Of a stretch of DNA of 64,000 nucleotides, positions 47,305 to 60,091 are shown piece after piece; within the stretch, counting starts at the first letter, position 1; every line of letters starts with the position of its first letter. The notes beneath the pieces are model-generated. The model worked only from the letters and a program-made list of their open reading frames with translations. It was not told where the DNA came from and searched no databases. The position numbers and the translations under genes were made by a program. This DNA is from Trichosphaerium sp. ATCC 40318 (taxonomy: Eukaryota; Discosea; Flabellinia; Trichosidae), in the NCBI GenBank assembly GCA_038496445.1, contig JALMLS010000210.1:1-64000 (forward strand), in the 5' to 3' direction.

Positions 47305-47865
47305 TGCTTGCTTTAATGTATTTCAAATATAAACAGACTTAGATACTTGTACATCTTAAGGCGCGAAATTGTCTCTGAGAGATAAAAAAAAAAGACAGAA
47401 AAAGTACGTGATTTAGTTAAAAGTATAAATAGATGATAAATCAAGCAATTCACACTTTGCACGCATGTGATAATAACACTGCCCTTCTGTTGTCTTTTGT
47501 TATACCGTTTTATGGATTCTTTGTACGGCCAACAACTCAGGCTCCAACAATGGCGTCAACAACCAACAAACCCGTCACCACAAACCGATAACAAGGACCG
47601 ATATCCATGCCATCGCTAACTTCATCAGCCAACAGCCTCGAGTGTACACGTTGTATCTTGTACATTATCTACTGTTGTATTCCGCCATCTTTTATTGCAT
47701 GGAGTTCAGGTCCAAAGAGCAAGTAGATGTAAGAAGAATTTCGTTACTAGCATAAAAGCTGATTAGCAACAAATATTTTAAAGCCTTTCGTTTTTGCTGC
47801 GGCTGAAAGCCCACAACTCACTGTGTTTTTATATGAATACGCGAAAAAAATTAGCGAACAAATAT

Positions 47866-47875
47866 ATCACGTGAT
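47866..47875. promoter_or_regulatory. ATCACGTGAT palindrome upstream of F-box gene B
   Basis: Same 10-mer as at 21994-22003 before the paralogue, here about 165 bases before the start codon; the extra distance equals the local tandem duplication. Likely a conserved promoter element of this gene pair (inference). Confidence 0.5.
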
Positions 47876-47880
47876 CTAGA

Positions 47881-47995
47881 ACGCAAATATCCGAAAGAGA
47901 AAACTAAAATTGAAGTAAAAGTACAGTAAATCTACAAAGGGACGCAAATACCTAAAAGAGAATTAAATTGAAGTAAAATTGAAGTAAATCTACAA
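47881..47995. repeat. tandem duplication of about 60 bp in the promoter
   Basis: Units 47881-47938 and 47942-47995 share ACGCAAATA, CGAAAGAGA/TAAAAGAGA, AAATTGAAGTAAA and AGTAAATCTACAA. The paralogue at 22108 has a single unit, so the duplication happened after the genes separated. Confidence 0.65.
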
Positions 47996-48041
47996 TCTTG
48001 TGTGTACAAATAAAGTCAATACCACAAACCACAGTCAAGTA

Positions 48042-50010
48042 ATGGAAGCCTACGACATCTTGGTTTTGCGAAAGGTTGTTTTTGATGTTTTAATGCACTG
48101 AAGACTTGGATCTAAGCCGTTTGTTTAGAAAAAACAGATTCTTGAAGATATATTGGCTTGGCAGGTCAAAAAACAACCTTGTTTCGCGTCTACATCGATA
48201 TTGGAAGCATGTCAACAGTACGTAACGCTTGTTCGTTATTCAACCTCAAAGATATACCGCATACACATTAATATGCGTGTTTTATACGATTTACAGTTCT
48301 TGCGACAGCCTAACAAAAACGTTTAACTTTTAGTGTGCATCAATACATCGTCTCTCACAATGATCCATTCATATCACTCCGATACAAGAAGCGTGGTTCC
48401 AATTCTACCAATGCCATCACTTCCATAAACACCAAGGGGATGACATTCACTAACTTCACAGGTAGTAATGAATCAGAGATTCCAACAACTTCTGCTGTTT
48501 GAAATAACCTTGATATGTAGAGCTACCAACTGAGATTGTATGGCATGTGATAAGCTTTCTAGATGACAAATGTATTCTCGCGATATCACAAACAGCAAAG
48601 CCGTATGCGAAGTATTGCCAGAGTCAATTCACATGGCTCTTAGAAGTCAGTAGAGTAAGTTGGGCTATTTTTTGATACTCTGTACTATTATCTGTTTATG
48701 ACTTACTGTTGATTTATCAAGAGCAGATCTAGCACATACGCATTCTTAAACAAGTATTACAAAGCTGGTTTGAATCCATACACGGTTCAGAAGACACTCT
48801 CCAAACTAAAGTACACAAACCACATGAAGAAAAGAACGAAACAACAAAACTTAACTGACCGAACAATCCACAAACAACTTAAAAGTGAAAGGGAAAAAAA
48901 CCAGTGTATAAATATCGTTTTCCTTGGCAGCAAAGTACACATGTGTCTTGGAGGATTTGCAAGGTCGATAGTGACACCAGACTTTTCTCCATTCAAGAAA
49001 TGTATTCAAAAGTACACACTTTCTGTTGCTTTGAAGGCATCAAAACACAATCCTCAGGTATCGAACAACACCTTTTTTAACTTACACCACAACTTACACG
49101 TGATATCTAGAGTAAATGTGCAAAGGCAATCAAATCTTCAGTTGCTCAAAAACTGATTGCTGAAGGCCTTGATACAATTGATGTTGAAGATGATGAGCGA
49201 GCCAAATAGTACGGTTTTTTTTCTTTGATTGCTATGTGTTTGTCTCACTAACAATGTGATAGTTTCGAAGAAGCTGCTTCAACGATACTGGATAAAGAAT
49301 ACATAGTGATACCAGAACATATTGAAAACATGCCTTGTACACTCCTACATACTGACAAACCTCTTGAATATATTAGCAATATGAAATTTACTTTTCGGTA
49401 AGAACAAAAGCTGATATTGATAGGGCTTTATACCTTTTTATAGATTTAAAATGTACCCTTCAATATCTCGCACACTATTCCGAAAAGCTTCCCATGTTGT
49501 ACAAGGTTGTTCCTTAATATTATACAACATTGTACTTGGTGAATACCGTATACCTGATCCTATCTTTGGCACAAAACTACACAAATCAATACATGAGTTC
49601 TCGCTGTGGTGTAACATCCTTGATAAAACTCGAATTTGTGGTGTGGCTATATTTATCTACAAAGACGACCATTTAATACCTACTGAGTTCTGTGAGAAGT
49701 TCCCAGATTGCCCTCAAGGTAATCACTTACTCCTTAACCCCTTTTGGATTCACACTCTTGTTTCACTTACGCTTTCTTTGTAGCCACAATCAAGTCAATA
49801 TTTAAGTATCTGGTAAGGTTATTCACTTCTCATATGATAAAAGGAGCATACTTAGATGATGATACCCATATATTGAGTAAAGCAAACTCATATTTTCATT
49901 ACTACTCAATTCTTGACTTCGCTGACAACGTAACTAAAACTTTCAACCAAATTCTGGTTTCCTCAACTGTAGATTCTACAATGGGACTTGATTGTTACAC
50001 GTTGGTATGA
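48042..50010 (+). CDS. F-box protein, family B copy B (intact)
   Basis: Paralogue of the gene at 22108 with the same exon pattern. Exon 1 is MEAYDILVLRK; the next exon has ILEDILAWQV; and TTCACA-G joins AG-CTACCAACTGAG to form the F-box ELPTEIVWHVISFLDD with KPYAKYCQSQFTWLLE. The body has FLNKYYKAGLNPYTVQKTLS, INIVFLGSKVHMCLGGFARS, FKKCIQKYTLSVALKASKHN, SSVAQKLIAEGLDTIDVEDD, YNIVLGEYRIPDPIFGTKLH and EFCEKFPDCPQ. It ends in a copy-specific last exon (LDCYTLV, TGA 50008-50010). The frame is open throughout. The conserved body after the F-box is not a known substrate-binding repeat; its internal Cys/His sites are few. Probable SCF receptor with an unknown target. Confidence 0.75.
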
Positions 50011-50495
50011 ATTGTTAGTTGGTTAAAACCAATATTAATAAAAGACTTATGCTTACTCATATTTTGACTTGGCCGTTTTAAGTTGAATAGTACTTCTAGC
50101 ATTTTGACTAGAAGTTTGGTAACAACCAACTTTGCTAACAATGAATGTTCATGCTTGCAATTCTATATAAACCTATGAGGGTAAGCGGGGTACTTACCAA
50201 GTGCGATAGAAGTGAGAGAAATGTTCATTTGTTCCTTCTTCCTTGTTGACCTTATTGTTGTTTCAAAATCATTTTAGGCTTCATGTTGATGAATGCAATA
50301 TCACGTGATACGATTCAACAAAAAACTGAAAAATTAAAGCACAAGTTGTTGTATACAAACTCTTTTTTTATTACTATTGTTTCATTATTTGTTTCGCCAC
50401 AAGTCTCATGTACTACATTTTACGGAAACGATGTACACACCTGCCAAGATCAAGGCGAAATCGGAGTTTTTTTTTTTACCTTGAAAAAAAAAAAC
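50011..50495. other. intergenic between convergent genes
   Basis: Includes ATCACGTGAT at about 50303-50312 and a poly-T/poly-A rich stretch near 50468-50495 at the 3' end of TRIP12. An 85-codon frame at 50283-50540 runs antisense into the TRIP12 end and is not supported. Confidence 0.45.
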
Positions 50496-53400
50496 TTAAC
50501 TCATTGTGAAGCAAGTTTGTGCGTTTTCTACAGCCTGTAGTAGACGTTGCTTCATTATTATCTTAGAAGAGTAGTCTGGTAATTTAAGGTAATAGAAGCA
50601 CGTATTTACACTTGGCAAGTATTGATCTGACGGGAAGCAGTCCTTGCGAACTATCGTCAATTTTGGATTCAACGATTTGAAACCTAAAGCAAAAAATGAT
50701 TAAACACATGCTGTCATAGATGATTTTTTATCTACGTACCACCGATAGGTAACCGGACAGATCCAGTTAAAAATCGTACAAATAACTTACGTTCCTTTGG
50801 TGTAAGTTCTGATAGAATCTCAACAAGGAATTTGACAGCATTGCTAAAGAAAGAAAAAAAAGTTAGAAAAAAGCCAAAACAAAAAAAAAATCTCGTTCAA
50901 ACGATCACAAACCGCTGCGCACCTGGTGCTACTGTATCCAGATCCTACACTTATATTATCAGCTATAACTTGCTTAGCCCATTCCTCATTTTGAGTTTCA
51001 TCTGCACCACATAAAAGTACTTGAAGCTCAGGTATAGAAAAGGCTTGTAGATGTTGAATTGCAAAAATCTCATTAAACCCTTTTCTGAAAGCATTGACTT
51101 GTTTCTCAATGCCAGACTTAACCAAAGCATCGAATAGCAAGTCAAGGTACTCACATAGATTATCAATAGTGACAATCTCTTCACCGTTATCCTTGAGCGC
51201 CCAATTCTCATGACCAGGTACAACAAACTCAAGCTCCATATCCTTAATCTTACCACCATGATACCTGAGTTTATCAATTTTACCTTGTTTTACTTTATCC
51301 GATAGTTCTTCATCTTCTTTGATCTCTTTAACTTGAAGAGCAACAGCAGATAGTTGTTTGAGTATATCAGCTTGATGAGCACTCATCATAGCAGTTAGAT
51401 CATCCATTGAAAGCTGAATACCAAGAATTGCTTTAAGGAAACCAGTGCTGAAAGGTAAATCAAGTAATCGTCCATCAAGTATAGCCTTTGCAACAAAAGT
51501 ACCCAAAAAAGTGAAATGATGATCAATAAGTGTTTTTACAGCATCAGTTGCTTCTTTTGGATTCAATGGTTTTGGGAACAAACCATGTTTCGAAATGACA
51601 TACTTTTCTTTGTTGTTCTCGGCATCAACCCAAAGGCTTAAGTCTCTACGCTGAATTTCATGAGAAGCAAGAGTATAGAACTCACAAGTAGGACCCTATG
51701 TATTTTCGTCAGAGCAGGTAAAGCAGAGTACAAAAGAGAAGAGAAAAAAATGAAGAAAAAAGAAGGAAAAACTTACGAGACCAGTGCCAACTTCATCTCT
51801 GAACTCTACTTCAAGTATTGCGTTTGGATTCTCGGCACAAAGTGCCATTACTTTCTGTGCTGATTCAAGCGCTTTTTCGCGAATAATACGGACCTATTAA
51901 AGCAAAGTCAGTCAAGGAAAATACACACCCGAAAAAGTTATGAAGAGCAAGGTTATGTAGGATGTCTGTACCTTTTGCTTTGTCATCGGTGAAAACTTCA
52001 GGCTAACGTTAGGTTGCCTCATCTCAATAGCATGCATGACACCACGTTGGATACCACTAGAAGTAGCTTTGAAGAAAAAGTTCCTCGTGTTAAACTGGAA
52101 CAAGAAAGGACAATGTTTAACGACTTTACGACACCAAGAAGGAAGTGAAGAAGCGCAAAGCAGTAAAGGATCTGATACTTGACGTGTCAAAGACGACGAA
52201 AGTTTAGGTGACAAGAAAATACTACTATCAAGAGGTGACACATCGTTCTAAAGTAGTAATAAGTTAGTACTTGTTTTATCTTCAAAAAAAAAGTTTTACA
52301 GAAGTTTTACAGTCCTCAGAGCGAAGCTCTTTGTCAGCACTGGGAATATGCGCAGTAATTAAGCGATGACGTACAGGCCACAGGGTTGGTCTAGCATTGC
52401 AGGCATGCAGAATCTTCAACAAGAGTAATACTTTGGCTGTATTTTCGGTTGTAGGGAATGAGATTTTAGACTTCAATACTTTTTCTAAAGCTTTATCTGT
52501 ATTGACAGATGCTCCCTCGACTATTGATAAATCATTAGCTACTCAAGTTCGTACTTATTAATGGATGTCTTTTAACGTACTACCACAAAAGTTGACTTGG
52601 ATTTTATCCATACGTTCCACATGAAGTGGAATCTCAGATGAATCCTCTAAAGATTTTTCATCTTTTTCATCATCACGTATCTTATACTCAAGTTTATGAG
52701 TCGTTCTCCAACACTGAGAAATCTCAGATGATGTAATGACAAGATGATCATCTCCTTGAGAAACAGACTTATCTAGATACCAAGTGTCAGAGCAAGAAAC
52801 AACAAATACAAAGAAGAAAAAGGAGCTACTGTCGCATAAGTTTACCTTTTCTTTGCATGTCCTGTAAGATAGCTTGAAACAGAGTCAAGTTTTTAGCTAA
52901 CAGACGGCCATTCAAGTATATAGATAACTTATCAGCAAGCTTAGGATCTTGATCAAGACATTCATCAGGATCAACGTCATCTTCAGGAATATTAATTTCA
53001 CCCAAAGCATCTTCGACTTCTTCCTCATCAGAAGAGTCATCAAATGCCTCAATCTGCACCTACGGAACTCTCTTAGCAACAAAAACCTAAAAACAAATAG
53101 TAAAGAAGACAATACAACGTACAGTTGTCATAGAAAGCATTCTTAGATCATCTTGAGGTACACGTTGCATTTTACGATTATACCTTGTTCTATTGTTGAT
53201 TTGTTGCATTGTCTTTAAGTTTGCAGTATAACCATCTCTAGCAAAGAATCCATGAGATAACTCAACAGTATCAGAACCTTCTTTGAAAGCATTCTCAAGA
53301 ATCTCAGTAGTAACATTGTCATACAATGACCAAGATCCTTCATTATTCCAACGCCATATACCAGGCTTGTAAGCTTCTTTTTCTTCAGCTTCATCTTCAT

Positions 53401-56400
53401 CAGAGGCTTCTTCTTTACCCTTAGCATCAGCGTCTTTCTCTCCATCAACATCCATTGAATCTCCTCCTTCGCCTTTTTCTTCTTTATTGTCAACGTCCAT
53501 AGCATCTCCTTTTCTCTTCTTTGTCTTTTGATTCTTCCAAGGCTTTCTTTTCTGCTTCTTCCTTTGCTAATCGTTCTTCTCTTTAGCTTCCAAGAGTGCT
53601 TCACGAAGACTCCTTAATTTACCAGCAACAAAACGAGCAATAGTTCTAACTGAAGAAAGAGGCTCAACGACAACATTGATTAAACTGCCGAGATTATAAA
53701 CACGCTTTTCTCCATCAGCTACAACATCATAAGAAAAAAACAAGAAACTATACAATCAAGCAATCATTCACGTACCTCTAGCAACCGTGATCTTAAATGG
53801 CTGAGCGAGATACCCGAGGCCTGAATCAGATCCACGAACTGGATTTAGAGTAATAGGAAAAGATCCATCCTTATAAACGTATCAGCAAGACATCCAAAAA
53901 CAAAAAAAAAAACAAAATAAGTATACCTTATTCATCGAGTTTATGCACTCCTGGATAAACACCGTCAAGGCCTCTTTATCAAAATTATGGCCAAAGAGCT
54001 TAAGTTTCTCAAGAGAAGACGATGACAAGTAACTGAGAACACCAGATACAATACCTGATCGAATAAACTCATGTGTTGATATACCATCCTTTGATGTTAG
54101 AATAGCAGCTATTTCCTTAAGCACACCAACATCAGCATTACTCTTATCGGCTTGCAACACGTCGCAAAGCTTCCTCAACTTTAGTAGCGTATCAGTCTCT
54201 GATCTCTCACCCTCTGCAGAAGCAGGAAAGTAAGTGTTCCTGAACAACTCCATCCTGTCCTCAATCCAAATCTTAACTTGTTCGGAATGACTTATCTTTT
54301 GTGGAGGAGCCCTCTTCTTTTTAGCCTTTCGTGTTGATAGTAAAAGACGTTCAAGCTTTAATATCTCTGGAGGCTTTCTTCATCATCATTAGATTCAGAG
54401 TCACCACCCTTGTTATCTTCATCTTCTTCAGCTTCTTCTTTACCTTCAGACTTAGTCAAGTCTCCTTTGACATCTTTCTCTTCGTTGTCTTTATTTTCCT
54501 CGCCTTCTTTTTTAGGCTCATCAACATCCATTTTGTCAGTAGCCTCAGGAGCTTCTTTATTATCAACGTCCATGGCATCTTCATTGGTTTCTTCTTTATC
54601 GTCCTTAGAAGGTACTTTTGGTACCACAGGAGAAGGATCAAGGCCTTTAGGAGGCTCAAACTTGAACGGTGTTCCCATTTTTGGAGATGGTTTAGAAGCA
54701 TCAGATTTAGGCTTATTATCGCCTTCGTCATTGCCTTCATCATCGTCACCATCACCAACTTCTTCGGCTTCTATTTTCTCAACAGATTCTGAAGAGGAAT
54801 CGAGTTGTTCTTCTATTTTTGTTCGAACAACTTTTGGTCGTGATTTAATCAATTTATCAATCTCGAACACAACACCTTCACGTGCAAAGTATTTTTTGAA
54901 TATTTCAGGTAGTTTCTTCATTAGTTCTTCTGCCATCGATAAAGAGGCTGCAACAATAGAATCATCTTTTTCAGTCAATGTTGTTGCTAAGAAAGTCGAA
55001 AAAGAAATATTCTAAAAAAAAGAATGTTAAAAATTGCTTTAGTGTACGTAGAAGTAAACAAATGCATTATTACCTCGAGCAATACAGTCAAAAGAGCAGG
55101 AGGAGAGTTGTGAATAATCGATAGAATAGCGTTCATAGCTTGAAACTTAATCTAAAGAAAAACCAAGTAAGAAATCAAGGCGTCTTCAAAAAAAATAGCA
55201 AAAAAAAAAAGTTTTGTGAAACGTACCGCAGGGTTAGCTGCACGAGAGAAAAGATCTACAAGTGGTGCTAATAGAGATTCTCCAAGCATTTGCAACAAAT
55301 TAGCATTCTTTTCATACATTAAAACGCGAGGATGTTTCTTTGGTTTTTTGTCTTCGTCTCCTTCTTCATCTTTGTTACCACTTGCAGACAACTTTGATAT
55401 CATAGATCTTCCACTCGAAAAGCTGGTGTATCCAAATGCTGGTCCACCACGCCTTGTTAATGGTGCCCCAAAAATAAAAGAGATATCTATAGGACAGTGA
55501 GTCGCAATTATTGTTTGCAAGAAGCTACACGTGAAAACATACCTTGTGGCAATGGAGGTGTCAAGGCGTTTATCAATGTCAAGCACTCAAGGACAGGTCC
55601 TTGTTTAGACCCTCCACCTCTAAATGGACTACGACGAAGTGTAGACGTACTACGCGTAGACTTGGATTTACTTGGCGTTCCTAGTCAAAAAGTTAAAAAT
55701 ACATATTGATGCAACGTTTTAGTAGATTTTTTGTACCTTGATTAGCAAGCTGAAGTGATGGTGCGATTACTTTTGTTACACCTTCATTAAGCATACGCTC
55801 TGTTAAATTAACTGAGGCGCATGCGAGGGTTGATAGAGTGCGTAAGGCCAACTGATAAGCCATTGGTGATATGCTACGCAATTAGTAAATAATTGAAGAA
55901 ATTACATTTTTCCGCTTTTACAGTACCTGCTATTTGACAGATTCTTGGTTGTGACAATACGTATCAAATGAGAAATTAGACCATTTCCACAAAGTGTAAT
56001 AAGGTCTGCTTCTTTTGTAAAGAAGTTATCAGCTAGATTACTAAAACACAAGCACACTTTTTCCAAAACTAAACGAAATACATGTCAATAAAAAACTGAA
56101 ACAATTCAAGTTGTTTCGCACTTATAGGATCGCCATTATTAAGATTATCTGATAGATTAGGTATAGCGTCCTTATAAAGTGCCATGCCTTCTGAAGGAAC
56201 ACGTTGGGTAATGAGAGAACATACACCAAATATCTACAAAAGGTATATTAGACATTTTTCAATCGCAAATAAAAAAAAGACAACTACTGTCTTAAAAAAG
56301 CATATTCTACGCTCTCACGTGACCACATGATCAAGAACATATAATGTGTAATTTAGAAAATAACAATCAGTACAACAGTGTACAGCTAATATGTTAAAAC

Positions 56401-57938
56401 TGACAAGAAAAAGATATAAAGCAATTAAACAAAAAAAGTTTCGTACCATGCGTTGTACGCTCTGAGCAAAGAAAGGTATGAATCCCAGAAGAGCATTCAT
56501 ACCACCTTCACGAGCAATAGCTCCTGCTTGACTCTGAGCGAGCTTACTTAGAGCTTGAATAGCCCCTTCAGCAACATCAATGTAATTAACGTTTAATAGT
56601 TTTTCTATCAACGCAGAACAGCCACCAGCTCTTACAACATACTAAAAAAATAATAAGCCTCTCATAGCTATCCATATATAATTAAATAATGTCACGTACA
56701 GATCCTGTGTTAGGCATAATTTCCATTAAATGAGATAGAGCACGAATAGCAAAAACTAGTGGCAAACAAATCAGGTTGGAAACAAAACACAAAAAAAGAA
56801 AAATCTTTTCTTCCCTTCCAACCATTCGAGTGTTTCCCCTCACCCATAAGGCAACTTACAATTAAATAGCAGGTATCAAAACCAATTATTTTACAGTGTA
56901 AGGGCCAGTAAAGAAGGATGCAAATGAAGTGCTTGAAGATTTTTTTAAAATAAATCAAAAAAAAAAATTTGTTTTCATCAATCAAAACACCCAAACGTCG
57001 TTGTTGGCCTTCATGAATTGTAAAAACGTGTTTTAACGTACGCATAATATTTGCATTATCTAGTCTTAGTAGCCCCACAAGTCCAGGTACAAAGAGACTA
57101 GCGCGAAAACCTCCAAGTGTTTCTTCTGTACTGAGAGAAAGAAACTCTGATATATACATCACAACACGTAGTTGTATATCAGGATCAGGGTATTTCAGTC
57201 CGAACAGTAAATTGGTCTGCGTAGATGAACCTTTTATGAAAAAAATAAAATTAGTACACTAATAATTCGTTAAACGCGCAGATATCGCGTGTAATTATGT
57301 AGTAGATGGCGCGGTTGGCAAGTCAGTGAATAACACGGCAAAACCCATCAGAATTCAAAAAATAAGCGTACTCATGCCCTGTCCTATTGTTACACCGGCG
57401 GCTAATGATTGCTTGACATCCTCCACTGTTGGTGTTGGCGGTTCATTTTCATCTTCTTCTTCTTCGTTGTCGCTATTATCGTCACTGGACTCTCCACTAC
57501 TTTTTAAAGCTTTTTCTTCCTTGTCTTCTTCTTTTCGATCAGTTGAACCGTCTTTCTCCTCCTTAGCATCTGTATCGCCTTGAGGCTCTTCAGACGGCTC
57601 AGATACGTCCTTTTGTTCTGTTTCTGTTTGTTCTTTGTCAGGCGGCGTGTCTTCCTTTTCTTCGGGGACCTTTTTCTCAGGTTCAACCGCAGGAGGTAAT
57701 GGTTCCTCCTCTTTGCTAATTTTTGGCTTTTTCAATTCTGGTTCTTCGCCAGATTGCTCCATCAGCTGCTTTTTGCGTTTACGGGTCTTTTTTATTGTTA
57801 CAGTTCTACAAACGAAAATTTAATTCATACAAAAAGTTTTATTTGATTAAATCGATTGTACCTAGGACGTTTATGACCAGATTTACCTTTGGAAGTGTTT
57901 TTTCGTTTTCTGGGTGCTTTGGTTTCTCGACTTGTCAT
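50496..57938 (-). CDS. TRIP12: TRIP12/UFD4-type HECT E3 ubiquitin ligase
   Basis: Large nuclear ubiquitin ligase of the ubiquitin-fusion-degradation and N-degron branch. The start at 57938 gives a basic N-terminus ([20 protein letters not shown]), then a long acidic/Ser region. Armadillo repeats follow ([53 protein letters not shown]), matching the ..NEETLGGF.. block of TRIP12. More ARM helices ([18 protein letters not shown]) come before acidic linkers carrying repeated MDVD motifs. A WWE domain ([20 protein letters not shown]...[17 protein letters not shown]) comes next. The C-terminal HECT domain has [31 protein letters not shown]-like [13 protein letters not shown], then the catalytic Cys in [18 protein letters not shown], and ends in CFTMS at 50496. 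About 20 short introns and close to 1,900-2,000 residues fit the family. Confidence 0.95.
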
Positions 57939-58219
57939 TCACCGGCAAGCAGACTTTATAGCACGGTGACGTGTGGTGTTCGGTACGTATAAACGAGCCT
58001 AATAACGATTTTGTGATAAGTTCAAAGCAGAAAAGTCAAACAAAATCAAAAAGCCGCCAAATTGCATACTAAGTGATTTTCAAATCAACGTTCTATGGTG
58101 GGGCTTTGTTAATATTCCACGCTTAATACTGAACGCTGTTTAAACTAGAATATGGCTGACTTAGTTAGCCCAAAATCTTAGCCCCACGTGATACGTGCAC
58201 ATAACTAGCGCTAGCAAAC
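57939..58219. promoter_or_regulatory. divergent promoter region with CACGTG
   Basis: A 281-base gap between the divergent starts of TRIP12 (-) and the beta-helix gene (+). It contains CCACGTGATACGTGCAC at about 58184-58200, a CACGTG core followed by a near copy. Likely the shared regulatory region (inference). Confidence 0.5.
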
Positions 58220-60091
58220 ATGACTTTGGCACCTTTTCTGTTGGTCATTTGTTTCACCGCAGTATACGCAATAAGCGTCACTGTACGTGCTCGTTTAGCG
58301 AATATGCACCCTAACCATGCACCAGATACCTGTTTCTAACTCTGCTCAACTTTTGAATGCAATAGACAACGCGCAACCTGGTCACATTATTCAGCTAGCA
58401 AGAGGGCACGTATTACAATACGAAAAACTTTTGTTTTATTTTTATAACACAGATAAATTATTAATGCGATACCTTTTAGGTACTATCCTATCGTTGCCTC
58501 TAGAATACGCTGTGACGTGGCTGGAACTCAAGCAGACCCTATAACAGTCAGGAGCCCTTCAAAAGGTAGCGCTATCATCCAGCTCGATAATGGCTCAAAC
58601 TCGTATACTGAGGTACGCGCCACGTGATTTTCTAGCAAACAAGCTTTGTTTTCTTATTTCATTACAAAAGGGCTTCTTGGTTAGTAAACCTTATTGGGTT
58701 TTCGAGAATCTCGTTATCGAGGGAACCTGTAGTACTGACACGCCATGCGAACATGCTTGGCATGTTGTAGGAGAATCTCACTTTTTAATTCTTCGTAACA
58801 ATATTGTCCGAGATTTTAATGCCATTGTAAAGGCAAACAAGCAGGGCACGTGATAAATTATAGTTCCAGTAAAGAAGAGCTAATTCGGACAAAAGGTGAT
58901 ATATGGCCAAACGATGTACTTATCATTCATAATGAGTTCTACAACACAAGAGTCAGGATGACATGTATATTCCCTCCTTACGGAAAAATAGACTAATGCG
59001 TCTTTTTAGCAAATCCAGTTACACCAATTGATGTCGTCGGCGGTCGCCGATGGGTTGTTAAAGGAAACTACATCCACGATGCTGCCAAGGGACTTGGCAA
59101 TAAGGTAAACTCATACACTGATAAACGTGCTTAACTTTTGTTGAAACTTAGATAAGTTATCAAGCTTTTTTAAAAGGCAACAGCAGAGATGGTATTTTCG
59201 AGAGTAATCTTGTTTGTTGCTCTTGCTTGCATTCAGGTTAGTCTATTCTATCACTAACTTTTTATTTAACAACGCTAGGAAATGATGTACGTGTTGGTCT
59301 GTCTTTGGGCGGTGGAGGTTCTTCTCCAAACTCGATTTGCGAAGGTGGCACATGCACACGTAAGTTTCTCAGTTTCTCCTGTTGTTATCTAACATTTGCT
59401 TTTTAGCTGAACACCAGAACGGTATTCTTCGTAACAACATTATTCTGAATTGCAACGCTATTGGTATCTACGTAAGTAAATATTAACATTCTTTTTTTTT
59501 TTTCTGTTTTAATTCCACTAACGCTCTTCTATAGATAAACGAAGGTGCTAATACTAAGATTCTCTATAATGTTCTATACAATACTGCTGGTATCGATATG
59601 AGATTTCCATCTACTACAGGTATCATAGGCAACAACATTTATAACGGCAATATAAGAGACAGGTACACCATAAAAACTTTGAACTGTTCTGTTGCTAAAC
59701 TCTGAAATTTACAGGGATGGCAGTACACATACTGCTTTCAAGAATGTCCAAATGTCTTTAACCCAAATGAACGCTTTATTCAATGATCCAGGAAGCAACG
59801 TACTGACCATACTTACTAATGAATATTCATTCTCATTTTTTTTTCAAAAGGATTTTTCTTTAAAACCTGGTGCAGATACAAGCGCTATACTTAATATCGC
59901 AGATCCAAGGTACCACCCAACAATCCCACCTTGGGTTATCGCCTTCACTAACACGTTGTGTTAATTGTAGAAGTGAAGCAAAGACAGACTGGTGTGGTAA
60001 AAAGAGAAGACGAAGAGCAGATATCGGAGCGATTGAGTATTCAAATACAAACCCTTGTAAGAATACTAACAAAATACCATGGGTCAGATGA
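58220..60091 (+). CDS. secreted right-handed beta-helix protein (pectate-lyase/chondroitinase-B-like fold)
   Basis: The signal peptide MTLAPFLLVICFTAVYAISV starts at 58220. Exons encode a parallel beta-helix: IPVSNSAQLLNAIDNAQPGH, IIQLDNG, YWVFENLVIEGTCSTDTPCE, HAWHVVGESHFLILRNNIVR, WVVKGNYIHDAAKGLGNK, GILRNNIILNCNAIGIYINE and ILYNVLYNTAGIDMRF, each a rung with a stacking hydrophobic pattern and Asn ladders. The C-terminal motif RADIGAIEYSN (TGA 60089-60091) is typical of these proteins. The family includes polysaccharide lyases, but no catalytic Lys/Arg pair can be fixed by eye. Together with the GH105-like gene 20 kb upstream it suggests sugar-acid polysaccharide handling. Several short introns; the join near 58380-58520 is uncertain. 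Confidence 0.7.

Larger units (their letters stand above)
47305..48041. other. intergenic upstream of F-box gene B
   Basis: A frame without a start codon is open at about 47470-47752 and includes a hydrophobic run (VYTLYLVHYLLLYSAIFYC). A short Gln-rich frame (MDSLYGQQLRLQQW) overlaps it. Neither is convincing. The 3' part holds the promoter repeats listed separately. Confidence 0.35.

Noticed and set aside
54331-55015. Long + strand open frames rich in Ser/Phe
   Set aside because: They are antisense shadows of the acidic TRIP12 linkers; the minus strand carries the WWE and HECT domains.
57326-57583. Serine-rich + strand frame
   Set aside because: Antisense of the acidic N-terminal region of TRIP12.
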